Shown here: positions 50,333-63,400 of the stretch, in pieces
Numbering within the stretch: the first letter of the stretch is position 1
Layout of the letters: every line of letters starts with the position of its first letter
Assembly (NCBI GenBank): GCA_036365455.1
Contig: JAWQUS010000032.1
Location: 14,082,001-14,146,000, forward strand
Source: Macrosoma leucophasiata
Taxonomy: Eukaryota > Arthropoda > Insecta > Lepidoptera > Hedylidae
Direction: 5' to 3'
Length of the DNA stretch: 64,000 bases
The notes under the pieces: model-generated
Database searches by the model: none
What the model was told of the DNA's origin: nothing
The model's input: only the letters and a program-made list of their open reading frames with translations
Position numbers and translations under genes: made by a program

Positions 50333-52272
50333 TCACTTAGCATCTACACCATTTTCATTAGACCTTACAAGTCTCAAATATTTCAATTTGGCCCACACAC
50401 CTTGACACATTCTGTTCAAACGTTTATCATGTGTTTGATGAGCAAACGCAGCTATATTTCTAACTATATGTCTAGCTATCTTCAGATTGCCTTTCTGGGC
50501 ATATGATATTGCAGAGTACAGCTTACTACGGGCAGCTAAGCTGTCATCACCAAGAAGTTTTGATAGTTTATATTGTCTCATTGATATTCTCCCTGCTTCA
50601 TCTGCCTGAAAATATTATTGAAAAGAAAGTTTTTTACAAAGTTTAAACATAGGTATATGACTATAATATGGGATTGAAAGTTCACCACACAACTTCGACA
50701 GTCAGGGAACCTATAGAAAATCAATTAAATATAGCTTTTATTGCCACTGCACAAGGTGATCGTGTGGACACACCCAGCTCCCTGATAGTATTTTTCATTC
50801 AAATTTATACCATAGGCAATTCATATCCATAGCACATTTTGGCATGTGTACTGTCTTCTCAAAATTACAAGTATATGAATATCAATTAGTGCAGTAGGTG
50901 ATAGAATATAGAAAAGTAATACATTCAACATATACTTACACAGTGTTCAAAATAGTCACCCAATGCGGAATATGCTCCCCCTAGAGTTGACAGCCATGAA
51001 AATGCATTTTCAATTTCCAACCTTATCCAAACCAAACGCAGTATTCTGTCACTCCTGAAAATATTGAAATTAAATATTAAATCCTTACAAATTAATCAGC
51101 CAAAAGCAAAAATAAATCAATTAGGCAGCCAGAAGAATGAGAAGTGTGATGGATAGCTTATTATGAAGATCTGATCAGATCATACCTACTATATAGGCCT
51201 TTTTTAATGTAATACTAATTAACTGACCTGCCCCCGGCTTCGCACAGGCAACATTTACTATATAGTAGGGATGCACCCAACTTCTTTGACATAAACCGTG
51301 ATATCTCAGTAAATATAAATATGATACTGATGAATTATAGATTCCTTCCTCAGAAAACCATCTTTTTAACATTTTAAACAGAAACAAAAGCCATTCACAA
51401 GTTTCCGAGATTGGTGCATACATACAGACAGAGAAAATATGGGGACTTCACTTTATAATATGAAGTGAGTAGTGATAGTGATATTACTATCTTTACCTTA
51501 CATTACGACCCTTATTTTAATTATCACCCTTAGGCATGGTAGCAAACAAGCATTCAGTTCACATTGATGCTAAGTGATGACTGCAGCCTATAGACAGCTT
51601 AGCAAAAACCAGAGATCAATATGCAAGTGTTGCCACCCCTGAAACCTACATCTATAAGTTATTACGGAGCCATACATTACAATCTAACCAGAATTTGGTA
51701 GTGCTGTACACTCCATTTCACAGCAAATAGATTATGTAATAACTTTGTGCTTACGCCCTTGAGCTCCGACACTGGAACTCTACCACCGATACCAATCTAT
51801 TTTAATTATTAAAATCTAAATCTCCGTAAGAGTTGTTAATAGTCAGCTACTTAGTAATATCTTACTATTTACTGGATAAACGAATATCAACTAAAAATGC
51901 GGATCTAAACAGCGTATCTACTAACCATGCATAATCTAATATCTCCTTGTCCGGGGGCTCTAATATTAACTTTAAGAAAACTGTCCCATTGCGTTCTCCT
52001 CGCACTTCGTTCATAAGTTTCACCACATTCGATCTATACACTTTAGAATTCACACACTCTTTTATAAAAGGCTGCAAAAATAGAGCCGACGTGCGTATCT
52101 TCAACCCTTTTTTCTTCTCTTCCAATTCAATATCGCCAATATCGGCACAGTCACCTATTTTCACTCCTACGGACTTATAGTATTCGTCATCTGGTAACAT
52201 AAAATTATTCTGAGACATGTAGCACATTGTGTACGGTTTATTAAAAAGGAGAACTTTTATGATCAGCTGCAT
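50333..52272 (-). CDS. Unrecognised conserved-looking protein, about 262 aa, three exons
   Basis: The coding parts on the minus strand are about 52272-51873 (starts MQLIIKVLLF, 133 codons plus one base), 51054-50940 and 50605-50333 (ends NENGVDAK). Intron 2 (50939-50606) is GT-AG, phase 0. The protein reads like a real one: GDCADIGDIE, FLKLILEPPDKEILDYAWLV, then RILRLVWIRLEIENAFSWLS, GGAYSALGDYFEHC, and a helical C-terminal half with AISYAQKGNLKIARHIVRNI that looks like a TPR-type helix pair. There is no signal peptide. I do not recognise a named family. Start: the ATG at 52272 is the first that begins the conserved-looking frame; the open frame extends upstream to 52428, but that part is hydrophobic and looks like leader sequence. 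Oddity: exon 1 and exon 2 cannot be joined in frame with a standard GT-AG intron (see finding). A small unseen exon or a one-base difference is possible. Confidence 0.7.
51180..51460 (-). mobile_element. Helitron-like debris
   Basis: The fragment cctgcccccggcttcgcaca and the block before cagacagagaaaatatgggg resemble decayed Helitron ends on the minus strand. Both true ends are lost. In intron 1 of the 262-aa gene. Confidence 0.35.
51535..51790 (-). mobile_element. GGTGGTAG-type SINE, diverged copy
   Basis: catggtagcaaacaagcatt, gatgctaagtgatgactgca and the end gagctccgacactggaactc then taccacc. Strongly diverged in the middle. It lies in intron 1 of the 262-aa gene. Confidence 0.75.
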
Positions 52273-52375
52273 TTCGCGATCATTGGAAACAAAAAACAGC
52301 AGAAAATACTGAAAATTGGAGGTTAGAATTTGGAAAATGAAAATAATGAAATGACAATTTATGACAATAGGGATT

Positions 52376-53635
52376 AGGGATGACGATCTGAGATCGATTA
52401 ATAGGAAAATCGATCTTTTGGACCGCATAAAATCGATTATTTAAATCGATTCATACCACGGTAACACGGTCAGGGAATATGTAATAATACTACATATAGA
52501 ATGAACACTTCGAGGTCCCGCCCTATTTCCCCGCATCACCCAACCCCTCCCCTCTTATGGGAGACGGTTGGTATTTTATAAGTGCTACGCACACAGGTGC
52601 ACGTGTAAATACACGTCACTGATTGATGTCTGTGTAATAAAGACCAAATTAAGCGTTTGTATGGAATTTTAGCGGAGTGTCCTCGGTGTGACACGGTATC
52701 ATAGAGCAACACGGGCCACCGGCCGACAAAGCCGAGTAGCCGTAGCATTTATTATTTATTACCGATGCAAAACAGTCTCACATTTTTTACGGAGGGAAAT
52801 TTGTATGACACACACACAACAAAAATAGTCTACTACTACGAAACTCACACCTGGACTTTAACCAAATACACAAACAATTCCACACACGCATTTAAACATC
52901 TCTGTGACAGCGACTTTTCGAAAAACAAACTCGGATCAGTCGCTCTACCGATCCGCGTATCTTTTGACCAATGCGTGTACTGTGTTGTTAAACCGGTCTC
53001 AAACAACACAACTGATAATAACGCATTTTTAGTTCATAAAAATAAAAGAATTAGTTAGTCTTTAAAAATTACTTACATAATTATAAAAGGCAACGCCATT
53101 TTTTTGTAAACTTGATGTGGCAGATCTCTTTTTACAGCAAAAAACGGAGAAAAATTTTATGGGCCGTCAGTTCAGTCGCACAAATAGATTACATAAGTCT
53201 AAGGAGATCACTTGCACTTGTACTTTGACAGACGGGAACGCATGCATATGGCTACTTCACTCCGGTGCTCCGGTCCACCCCAGTCGGCAGCCCGTGTTGC
53301 TCTATGTACGAGATTGATCTAGCGAATCGATCCTATACGCTGGAAAATCGAAGATCAGTATCAGAAAAAGAGACACGACACATAAATTCATAAGATTTAA
53401 CGTGGGGATAGGAAGCATTATACCAGCTTTGAACAGAACATCGAAAAACAGGTCTATTTTCGATTTGGATTGTAATACTAAAATTAGAATAAGAGACTAG
53501 CAGAAAAAAAAACAGCTTAATCCAAATCGAAAATAGACCTCTTTTTCGATGTCGATTTAATCAAGGATCGATTTTTGACACTTCTATTCGAATCAATTTG
53601 AAAATGGGTCTTATTTAGAAAGGATCGCCATCCCT
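52376..53635. mobile_element. TIR element (AGGGATGACGATC ends) with nested insertions
   Basis: AGGGATGACGATC at the left and the inverse of AGGGATGGCGATC at the right enclose many ATCGATT words. Inside are the fragment 52497-52699 (same family as 10400-10615, inverted) and a hAT MITE (52700-53306). It also holds a perfect 22-bp inverted repeat (53450-53471 and 53519-53540). It lies just upstream of the 262-aa gene start (52272). Confidence 0.6.
52700..53306. mobile_element. hAT MITE (CATAGAGCAAC ends), copy 2, enlarged
   Basis: CATAGAGCAACACGGGCCAC at the left and the inverse of CATAGAGCAACACGGGC at the right. 607 bp instead of about 300. The extra sequence is about 52915-53205. The flanks CACGGTAT and TACGAGAT agree at only 5 of 8 positions. 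Confidence 0.75.
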
Positions 53636-54456
53636 AAATGACAGTATTGCGGGGCAGGGTGACCAGTTTTTTTAATTGTATTTCTTGCTATATGTTAGTT
53701 TTTTCCAATATCTACCAGATTTGAGGAGAAATTAACGATTGGCTGAGCCTGTTCTGCCATTAACCGGATTAATTAAATATTGTAATGATTCCAGTAATTT
53801 ACATAATAAAAAATTAAGGTGCTAGTCCAGCAATTCTAAGCCAAAAGTTCGGTTCTGGCGCTTCATTGGCCTCTGCCATGGCACGCTCACTGCCCTCGCC
53901 CACGCTGATTTTACAAATCATTATACAACCGATTACAAGCTAACCTATTTTTTTGTAGTAGACGCCATGGTAGTCACAGTCACTCGTAAATCTTTTGTTG
54001 GTACTTGAAAACTGAGGAGAAAACGGAGAAATAGTTTTTACGTACGTACTAACAAAAAATGTTAGCTAGACAAATTAATTATATATTATTCATCCGGTCA
54101 CTGGCTGAATAGTCACTTCGTTATTCAATCGTAGCGTAGTCGTAATTTAAAAAAAAAACGCTGTTAAAGTGCCAAGAGCTTAATTAAATGAATAAACTTA
54201 GTAGTGCTAATTAGACAATCGACAAGCTTATATTTTGGATAATCGAGGTCAATCAAAGTTATGCTCAAAAGTTTTATTTGAATCTGGTAGATAACCAGTG
54301 TTAACTGTCGGCAACACTGTCCCTAATTTTCAGCCATTTTGATCTGCTGTCGCTTGCTTGTCAGAGGCCGGTCGACAGAGAATTTATCTGAATTTATTCC
54401 TCACCCACTCGTGGTAATTTATTTATGTGAATGAAGTGATAAGTGCAGTGTAAATG
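53636..54456. promoter_or_regulatory. Upstream region of eIF3a
   Basis: No repeat is recognised. No TATA box is seen near the start. The 5' UTR probably lies in 54330-54456 (ttctcag-type pyrimidine-rich sequence is not obvious). This and the preceding TIR element separate eIF3a from the divergent 262-aa gene. Confidence 0.35.
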
Positions 54457-57400
54457 ATGGCGCGATACGGTCAGAGACCGGAGAATGCTCTAAAACGAGC
54501 CAATGGTTGGTATACATTTGTCCTATCATACCACGTTGCACGTATTCATGACCTTTGCAATCATAAATAAGCTGGCCCATAAACTATAAGCCAATTTTAC
54601 CATTGTAAATCAACATTCTAAGGCCTGATCTGCTATTTTATACACATACTTATTAGTATTTATGACTATCGTAACATAACCAAACAAAATTGCAATATGT
54701 TTGTTATCTCCGTTATTCAGAGTTTATGGACCTGAACAAGCCCGCTCGGGCACTGGATACGCTCCAGGAGGTATTCAGGAACAAGAAATGGGCGTACAAC
54801 TGGTCAGAATCGGTGCTGGAGCCGATCATGTTCAAATACTTGGAGCTGTGTGTGGACTTGCGCAAGTCGCATATCGCTAAGGAGGGTCTGTTCCAGTATA
54901 GAAACATGTTCCAGTCAGTTAATGTTGGTTCGTTGGAGCAAGTTATAAGGTGAGTTGATGTTTGGGAACACAATATATTACATAAGTGCCCCAATATGGG
55001 TACTTTTATGCTAAATAACACAGATCTACCTTTGATTGGCATTCCCCTCTCTCCTCACAACCTCTCTTAGAAACTGTAGTACTGGAAAAAAAACATGAGA
55101 GAATTGTAGACAGACCTGTGGCATACATTGAGCATTATGCTAATAGGTAGAGCTCACATCAGCACCTCATCAAAAATAAACAGATTATTTACCAGTACCG
55201 GATTTAAGCATAGGCAACATAGGCAGTTGCCTATGGGCCCCCACCACAAAGGGGCCTCCACCACACCACAAAAAATAATCAATTAAATCTATAAAGGCTC
55301 AGTAGAAACAAAAAAATTACGAGTTTTGTTACAAATAGCCTAAAAAATAAATAGTTGAAAAGTTTTGTTACAAGAAAAAATTTTTTTTAGAGATTGTTTA
55401 CTTCCACAATACTATCTATATGCTTTTTAATGTTAAACTCAGTAAAAAATAGTTTAAACTGTAGGTATGTAAGTACCTCTAGTTTAATTTTGAATAAATT
55501 TTATGTTAATAAACATTCAGTTGTTCTCTTCTTTAACTTGATCTTAAAAGACACTTTTAACAGATAACCACAAACAATTGAAAGGGCCTCCACCACATGG
55601 TCTGCCTAGGGGCTGCTGAAGTCCAAATCTGGTGCTGGTACTCTTAATAAAAAACAGTATTCTAAATTATAGCCTTGATTCATTATTAAAACTACCCCAA
55701 CCCTACCCTACCATGAAATACTGAAGTAGGCTATACCCATTCTGCCTATATGTATGTATACACACTTTCCTTATATTTGAATGTATGTACATACTCCACA
55801 CTATATAAAAAAGGTAGAAATCAATATAGGTATATATCTACTACTACTATTTTTAGGAGTTTTTTCGAGATTTTTATATGACTTTTTTTAGGCAATAATT
55901 AACAAGACTAAAATTTAAAAAATGTAACCTTTTTTTTATTCAATTGATTAAGTTATCATTGGGTTATGAAATCCATTCCTGAGACAGTAGGGTTTTAGAG
56001 GTAGTCCCTTATTCTTGACTCTTTTATTTAATGGAAGTGGCAAACAAGCATGCAGTTCACATTGATGTTAAGTGATGACTGCAGCCTATAGACACCCACT
56101 CAAAGACCAAGATCTAAATGCAGATGCATTGCCACTCCTGAGGCCTAAGGTGTTATGCCTCTGTGCCAACATTTACATTGAAATCTGTAGTTTTTATGTA
56201 TTCACTTAGCATTAATGTGAACTGTAAGCTTGTTTGCCACTTCATGACGTTAAATAATACACTCTTACAGAGGGTACCTCCGCATGGCCGAAGAGCGGAC
56301 AGAATCTGCGCGGGCAGCGTCGACGCAAGCGGTTATAGACACAGATGATCTTGACAACCTTGCCACTCCCGAAAGCATCCTGCTCAGTGCAGTCTCCGGC
56401 GAAGATGCACAGGATCGCTCTGATAGAACCATCCTGACACCATGGGTAAGTGTTTTGATATTGTTATAACAAGGTTTCTAGATATAATATATTTAGTTCT
56501 ATATTCACTTTAATTATTTTTTTCAATTTTTAGGGTTCCGTACCTTAAAAGAAAAAAAGGAACCCTTATAGGATCACTCGTGCGTCTGTCTGTCTGTCCG
56601 TCTGTCACAGCCAATTTGCTCCGAAACTACTCGACCGATTGAGTTGATGATTGAATTTGAAATTTGAATACATCTAAATTGGTGACCCAAAGATGAACAC
56701 GTCAAGTAAAATAATAAATTTCGGGCCACTTTCGGGAGGTAAATCAGAAAATGAAAAAAAAATTCGTAAACTGTGTCGTGTGACATATCAAATGAAAGAG
56801 GTTGTTGTCAGCATCTCAGATATATTTTTTATATAATTTTTGCATAAACAAATTTGAAGTTATTTAAGAAAATTGACCATTCCCCCCCATCTCCGAACCT
56901 ACTGAACTTACAATTTTGAAAAAAATGTGGAAAAAAGTTCTTTGCCTATAGATTACTGGAAAACCTATAAGAAGTTGGAGTATTCAAATTAAATCGAAAA
57001 TTCTTAATAATGTAACCCCCTCTGCCGGTACCACCGTAACTGCTATGTCCCTGCATTTTAAATCTGTAATATTTTCGAAAATATTTATTTAAATTACGGA
57101 ACCCTCACCACGCGAGTCGAACTCGCACTTGTCCGGTTTTTATTATATTCCTGCAATCTGTTTCTTACGAACATTCATCAAAGTTTTTATCATAAAAATA
57201 ACTAATTAAATAATATAAATTTTTAAGGTAATAATATAATTTTTTAAATCTCTAGCAACTAAAATGATTTTAGATGTCCTTTGTGCGCCAGTCCAATTCA
57301 TACTCATCCAGTTTTTTATATTTATATATCACCAAATAACTTCAACTTTAATTCCTATGATCTATGATCATATTTTTCCTAGTGGTAGGGTTCCAGTGTA

Positions 57401-60400
57401 GGAGCTCGAGGGCGAAAGAGCATTATCTAATCTATCTGCCACTAATGATACTGTTCAACTTACTATCGTGTTTCGGTCAGATTGGTGTAAGACCTCGTAA
57501 TAACTATAAAGCAAAACAACCCTCTAGTCAATCACCAGATTCAGGCAGAACCTTCTGGACCTCAGCGGTGGCAACAATTCTGCATTTTGTAGATGTCTAT
57601 ATGCAGTATTAACTTACGATCAATGTGAACTGCATATTCAATTGCCATTATTGTTACATAATGCCTTAAACTCATTTGCTAAAAGTGGCCGCACTGATTG
57701 CAAATAAAAATCAGATAGAAAAAAATAAATATTGTTACATAAAAAAACTACACCATATATATTAGATTCTCGATTTGTCAACCAGGTGAAATTCTTATGG
57801 GAGTCCTACTGCCAATGCTTGGAGCTGCTCCGTACGAACGCGCACGTAGAGACCCTGTACCACGACATCGCGCGGATGGCGTTCCAGTTTTGTTTGAAGT
57901 ACGCGCGCAAGACCGAGTTCAGGAAGCTTTGCGACAAGCTGCGGAAACATCTTGAAGATATTTGCAAACCCACTGTAAGTTTCCGTAACTATATACAATG
58001 TGTAACGAGAATAACGCACACCCTCCAACACCCCAATTAGAGTTCATCAAGCAATCATAATACATGAACTATATGTATGTATCTTCACATCAGGTTCCTA
58101 ACGGGGTAGGCAGAGAGTGTAGAGCACCAGATATCCCGGTCCTGACATACCTCTCGTACCTCGTCTACCTTCATCATTCTTTTTTTAAGACTTTGACCTT
58201 TTACATGAACTGAAATTACGAATTCCTCGTTTTGTTACTTTTTTTTTTATTAGGACTCCTTTCGGGTATAGGCCTCCTCCAGAACCTTCCAGTTGTCTCT
58301 ATCCCTTGCATGTATGTCTGTATAAAATATTGTGTAATGTGCTTAGAACAACTTTCTTCAGCAGGCTATTTTTCAAAATGTTTTTTGCCTATTTTATCTT
58401 ATAACAAATCATTCACATAAAATATTAACTGGTTCCATTTGGAACAAAATAATGCGAAGATGGTTTCAGACTACCAAAATAATACATTAGACACATTCGG
58501 TCCATTCTTGAAGTCTAATTCTGACTTTTCCCATACAATAGTACTTTTTTTTACATTAGTTCAGCATAGTAGCACATTCTGTGTGTATGTTAGTATTCAA
58601 TGTCTATGTCAACCACCAGAAAGTACAATTTGTTATAATAAAAAGGATGTTATTTAATAACAGGTACAAACGGGCAATGTCAGCATCTCCAAACCGGAGA
58701 CCCAGCAGCTGAACCTCGAGACCAGACTGTTCCAGTTAGACAGCGCCATACAGATGGAATTATGGCAGGTTTGTGTTCACTATATTTTCATTAAGATATT
58801 GGAACTTATAAGTCTTGTGATCATGCAATCCACTTCAAGTTAACCTGTGGCCGTACCATGATCTTATGTTGTCAATAACTCATGAGACAAAGCTATTAGC
58901 ATACTCGTAAATGGGAATGCTAATAGCTTTGTCTCATTTCTTCATTCGCAATAAACAAATGAAACAAAATTTTGGCAGTGTCTCAGTGTCACTGACTGTC
59001 CTCATTACACACTGCAAAATGTTCCTGAAGGTGATGTTTACATGTTACAATAATAATCTAGGTTAATGTGGTTAAAGAAGAAAGTATGGAGTTGATATGT
59101 CAATATAATGTCCTATGGCATTTTGCTATGGGGAAATTCCGCCGACGTCAAAACTATTTTTGTTTTGCAAAAGAGAGCAGTACGTGCTATCTATGGGCTA
59201 AGCCCGAGAGTGTCTCTGAGAGATAAATTTAAGGAAATTAACATTTTGACTGTTGCTTGTCAATATATATACGAAAACTTAATGTATGTCCGGAAAAATA
59301 TTAATGAGTTTCCTACCACGATCATTGATGAGCGAACCAATGATCATAATATGAACACAAGGAACAAATACAAGTTGTCCATGCATGTAACACGACTGCA
59401 TAAAGTAATTCTTTCAGAGGTCAGTGTATACGATTCTATAATAAAGTCCCAAAAAATGTTCAAAGTCTATCTGTTAATAAATTTTAAAAAGTAATTAAAG
59501 AACGTTTATACAAATGTAATTACTATAAAATTTGTGAATATCTCACTGATAGTACCCTGGGATTGTAGCAATCGCTGCCAGGCTATTTCATAAAATTGTA
59601 CTTATGTTAATGGATATTGATATTGTGTATGCTCTGGCCACAAACAGATTCTTTTCATCTATAATGCTATGTATGCACTGGTAATCATAACAGTCATGCT
59701 CACTTTAATGTCTTTGCCTTCGGCGGTGTCGTGTGACGGGTTGCTCACTTCCCTTCAAAATGGTTGAGGAGAGCAATGGCTGCCACATGTGTCATACTCG
59801 TGAACGGGTGCTGATTGTGGGGACTGGTCTGTTGTGATTTGCGGGTGATTCACGTATCGGTTAAATATTATTATTAAATTGGTATTTATTACCTATTGGA
59901 TTATTATTATAAGTCATTCTCTCTAGGTAGCTTATAACCCAACATTGCAAAAGTGTCCTTGTAGACCAATTTGAAATAAATGATTTGAATTTTTGAATTT
60001 ATGCAATTAAATACAATTCACCAAACAGGAAGCCTACAAAGCAATCGAAGACATCCACAATTTGATGAACATGTCCAAGAAGACGCCAGTGCCTAAAACA
60101 ATGGCCAATTACTACGGCAAGTTGGCCCTCGTGTTCTGGAAGGCTGGCCACTGCCTGTTCCATGCAGCTGCACTGCTGAAACTATTCCAGCTGTACAGGG
60201 AGATGAAGAAGAATATCACCCAGGAAGAGTTGCAGAAGTAAGTAAATAATGAATAAATACGCTTACACAGCCATGACACAGGTTTATACCTACACTAGGT
60301 ATATCACTGTCTTGTTCTGATGTTAGTGGAGCCTAAGAGAGGATTTTGGGTGGGAGCTTTGATTGGGTTCACTTTACATCCTCTCTGAGTATCTGACATT

Positions 60401-63400
60401 CTTGAGTAATTTTTCACCTTCGTTTTGAAAGAATCAAAATTTTTTTAAAAGTCGCAGCATCAACATCATGGATCAAGAGCGATTCAGATATTCTGAGAGG
60501 GTGTAAAATGTGCCCAAACAATGCTCCTATCCAAAATTCAGACGATTCGGAAGATGAGTAAGATCGTAGCAACCTTTTGAACGTAACGCGCTCGAGTAAC
60601 TACAAAATAGCATCCTGGGCTCCCCTTCTATAACGTAGACCGCGTGCATCGGATAAGGCAAGACATCGACTCTATTCAAAGGCGGCGAATGACTGATATT
60701 ACTAGAATTAGACCAGAGTTCTCTGCCTGTCCTTCCGTGTGCTTTGTATCAATGTTTTTTGACGTGACAACGTCTTAAATTAGGTTGCGGCTCGGAGTCA
60801 CTCATGAAAAAGTGTAAGGCCCGGTAACGTAACGATGAGTCACCGAACGAGAGAGAGGCCTGCCGGACCGGCGAATGCCTTTCTACCGAGAAAAAGACGT
60901 TGTCACGTAAAATCTTCGCCCGTAAAACCGACTTTACAGGCAACCAGTTTTTTTTTAATTTTAGATGACATTAAATCAAGCATTGGTAGTAAGTGTATAC
61001 TGTAGCCTATTCAGTTTATTCATTTATTTCATATAATTAAGCTCCTGGAGAGCACTTTCATTCGTTTTTTTTTTTAAGCTAACCTAGATTTTTTTTAATG
61101 TAACCACTAATAGTAATCAAAACACAATAAATTAAATAGAAAGTAAACAATTTTGTATAATATGGAAATCATAAATTATTTACAAATTCCTCCATTTCTC
61201 CATTTAAAGACACTAAACACAAAGTTATAGGTCTAAAATGAAGATACGCTCCTAAAGATCCTCGCTTCAATAACTCTCTGGTTAATCAGCAGATAGATGC
61301 ATAGGCAATGCGGTAACGCCTATGCTCCGATACTGAAATTACTATTAGTAAAAAATATATTTTTACTGATGGTAGAGCTCCAGTGACGGAGCTCGCGGGC
61401 GTATGCACCACCGCATTACCTAATATACTTGCCGCTAAATAGTAGTGTTCAGCACTATCGTGTTCCGGTCAGGTGGTAATGTACGGCTCTGTAATTTCCG
61501 GCACAGGGCACCTTAGGCCGCAGGAGTGGTAATGCATCTGCATTTTGACCTTGGTCTTTGTGTAAGTGTCTATAGGCTGCAGTCATCACTTAATATCAAT
61601 GTGAATTGCATGCTTGTTTACCACTTCCATTACATTAAAAAAATACATCAAATTAAAAAATAATTGGTTGAAATGAAAAAGTAAATAAGATATGCAAAGA
61701 TGGAGATATTTGGTATAACACACTCCCTCGCTCTTTCTCATGTATCTGTTCTGTAAGATCTAGTTTTAAGTCCCTCCGAAACATAACTTATTCCTGTATT
61801 TATGTGTACAGGAGTAATAATTTTCGGAGGCAGATCATATTGTGGGTTTGACGCGACTGATTGCAGTAACTATATGCAGTTTGTGTTAATTTATGCCTGC
61901 ACAAAAATAAACTATGTATGTTGTTTTACAAGGATCTTTGTAAACTTGAATATAATAATAATGGCAACCCTTGATACGTTCCACTGCTGGGCACGAGTCT
62001 CTCCCCTTTTTGTGAGGAGGCCTGGAGCTTACTCCACGCTGCTCCAATGCGGGTTGGTGGAGATAAGGCTTAGTGGCCAACCCGTTGTCGGATGTTTTCA
62101 AACCGCCGATAAGGCCTCAAACAAGATTTAACTACTGCTATCTATCGATAGCAACCGGGACCGACGGCTTAACGTGCCCTCCGAAGTACGGAAACGCGTA
62201 TTTTAATTTTCCACTAGTGGTCACCCATCACAAACCCGACCGCGCCCGTATCACTTAACCGAGTAGATCGCTTCAGGTCTACACCAGCCGCGGTGCCAGA
62301 CGCGCTTCAAACTTGAATGGAGAAGTCAATTCTGTAAAATACAATATCATTACAGTACCCAGCAAGAAACATTGCACATCCTGTCTACGAAAGAGACAAT
62401 CGGCTAAGACTTTCGGCTTCGTACTGCTTTATCTCTGCTGCACACTGCCTACGTAAGCACTGATAGTCCGGTATTTGGTCAAAACTTGATCAAAATGGGC
62501 GACAAACGTCACATAAGTAAAGTGCGATCGAGATGACGCTCTACAGACACGAAATAAGCCGAAGATGTCCTTCCTGAGATCGATGTGCAATATTTCTTAT
62601 TGAATACTGAATCAATTTAAACCAATTTCCATCTAAACATTGTTGTTGCGCTATAATTTTCAAACAATATAAATTGTTGACATGAACAAATAAGTTTCAA
62701 ATGCTGTTGGCATAATCCCACAACTCCGTAATTTACGGTTATCGTAATGCTGAGAATGAGGTTCTGCGTTCGATCCACGGGTCAGGCAAAAGCTGTTATT
62801 GGGTTTATTCTGTGAGGGAAGTAACCAGCCCCGAGTCTGGTACCCGTGCCTCGGAGAGCACGCTCGTCAAACCGTCGGTCTTGTGCCCGATCTCTCTCCG
62901 GTCGAATTGGCGTCCCATCGAGCTATGAAAGTGAGGGAATAGAAAATGCACCTGTGTTTAGCGCATATCATAGAGCAACGCGGCCCACCGGTCGCGGCGG
63001 ACCGGAGGAGAGTAGCCATAGCGTGTATTACCGATGCAAAACAGTCTGTCATTTTTTGCGGGGGTAATGCGTGCGACACACACGCACACTACAAAAATCG
63101 TCTATTACTACGAAATTCACACCTTGACTTTAACAAAATACAGAAACAATTTCACGCACACATTAAACATCTATGTGACAGGTATAGGCCCATTTAGGCT
63201 TGTACTTTGACAGAGGGGAAAGCCTGCATATGGCTTCTCCCCTCCGATGTTGCTCTATGACGCATACACATGTGCACTATAATATCTCTTTGGCCGCCGT
63301 GACCGAAAATCGGTCTGGAGGACATTATTATACAATCTGAAAATTTTTTACTAGTCCTTGATATGAAATACCCAAAAATATGGTTCTTTCCACAGAATGG

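Noticed and set aside
52273..52428. Upstream extension of the 262-aa protein from an earlier ATG (52428)
   Set aside because: The extra 52 residues are hydrophobic and not typical protein; they probably represent 5' UTR. The internal Met at 52272 starts the plausible sequence.
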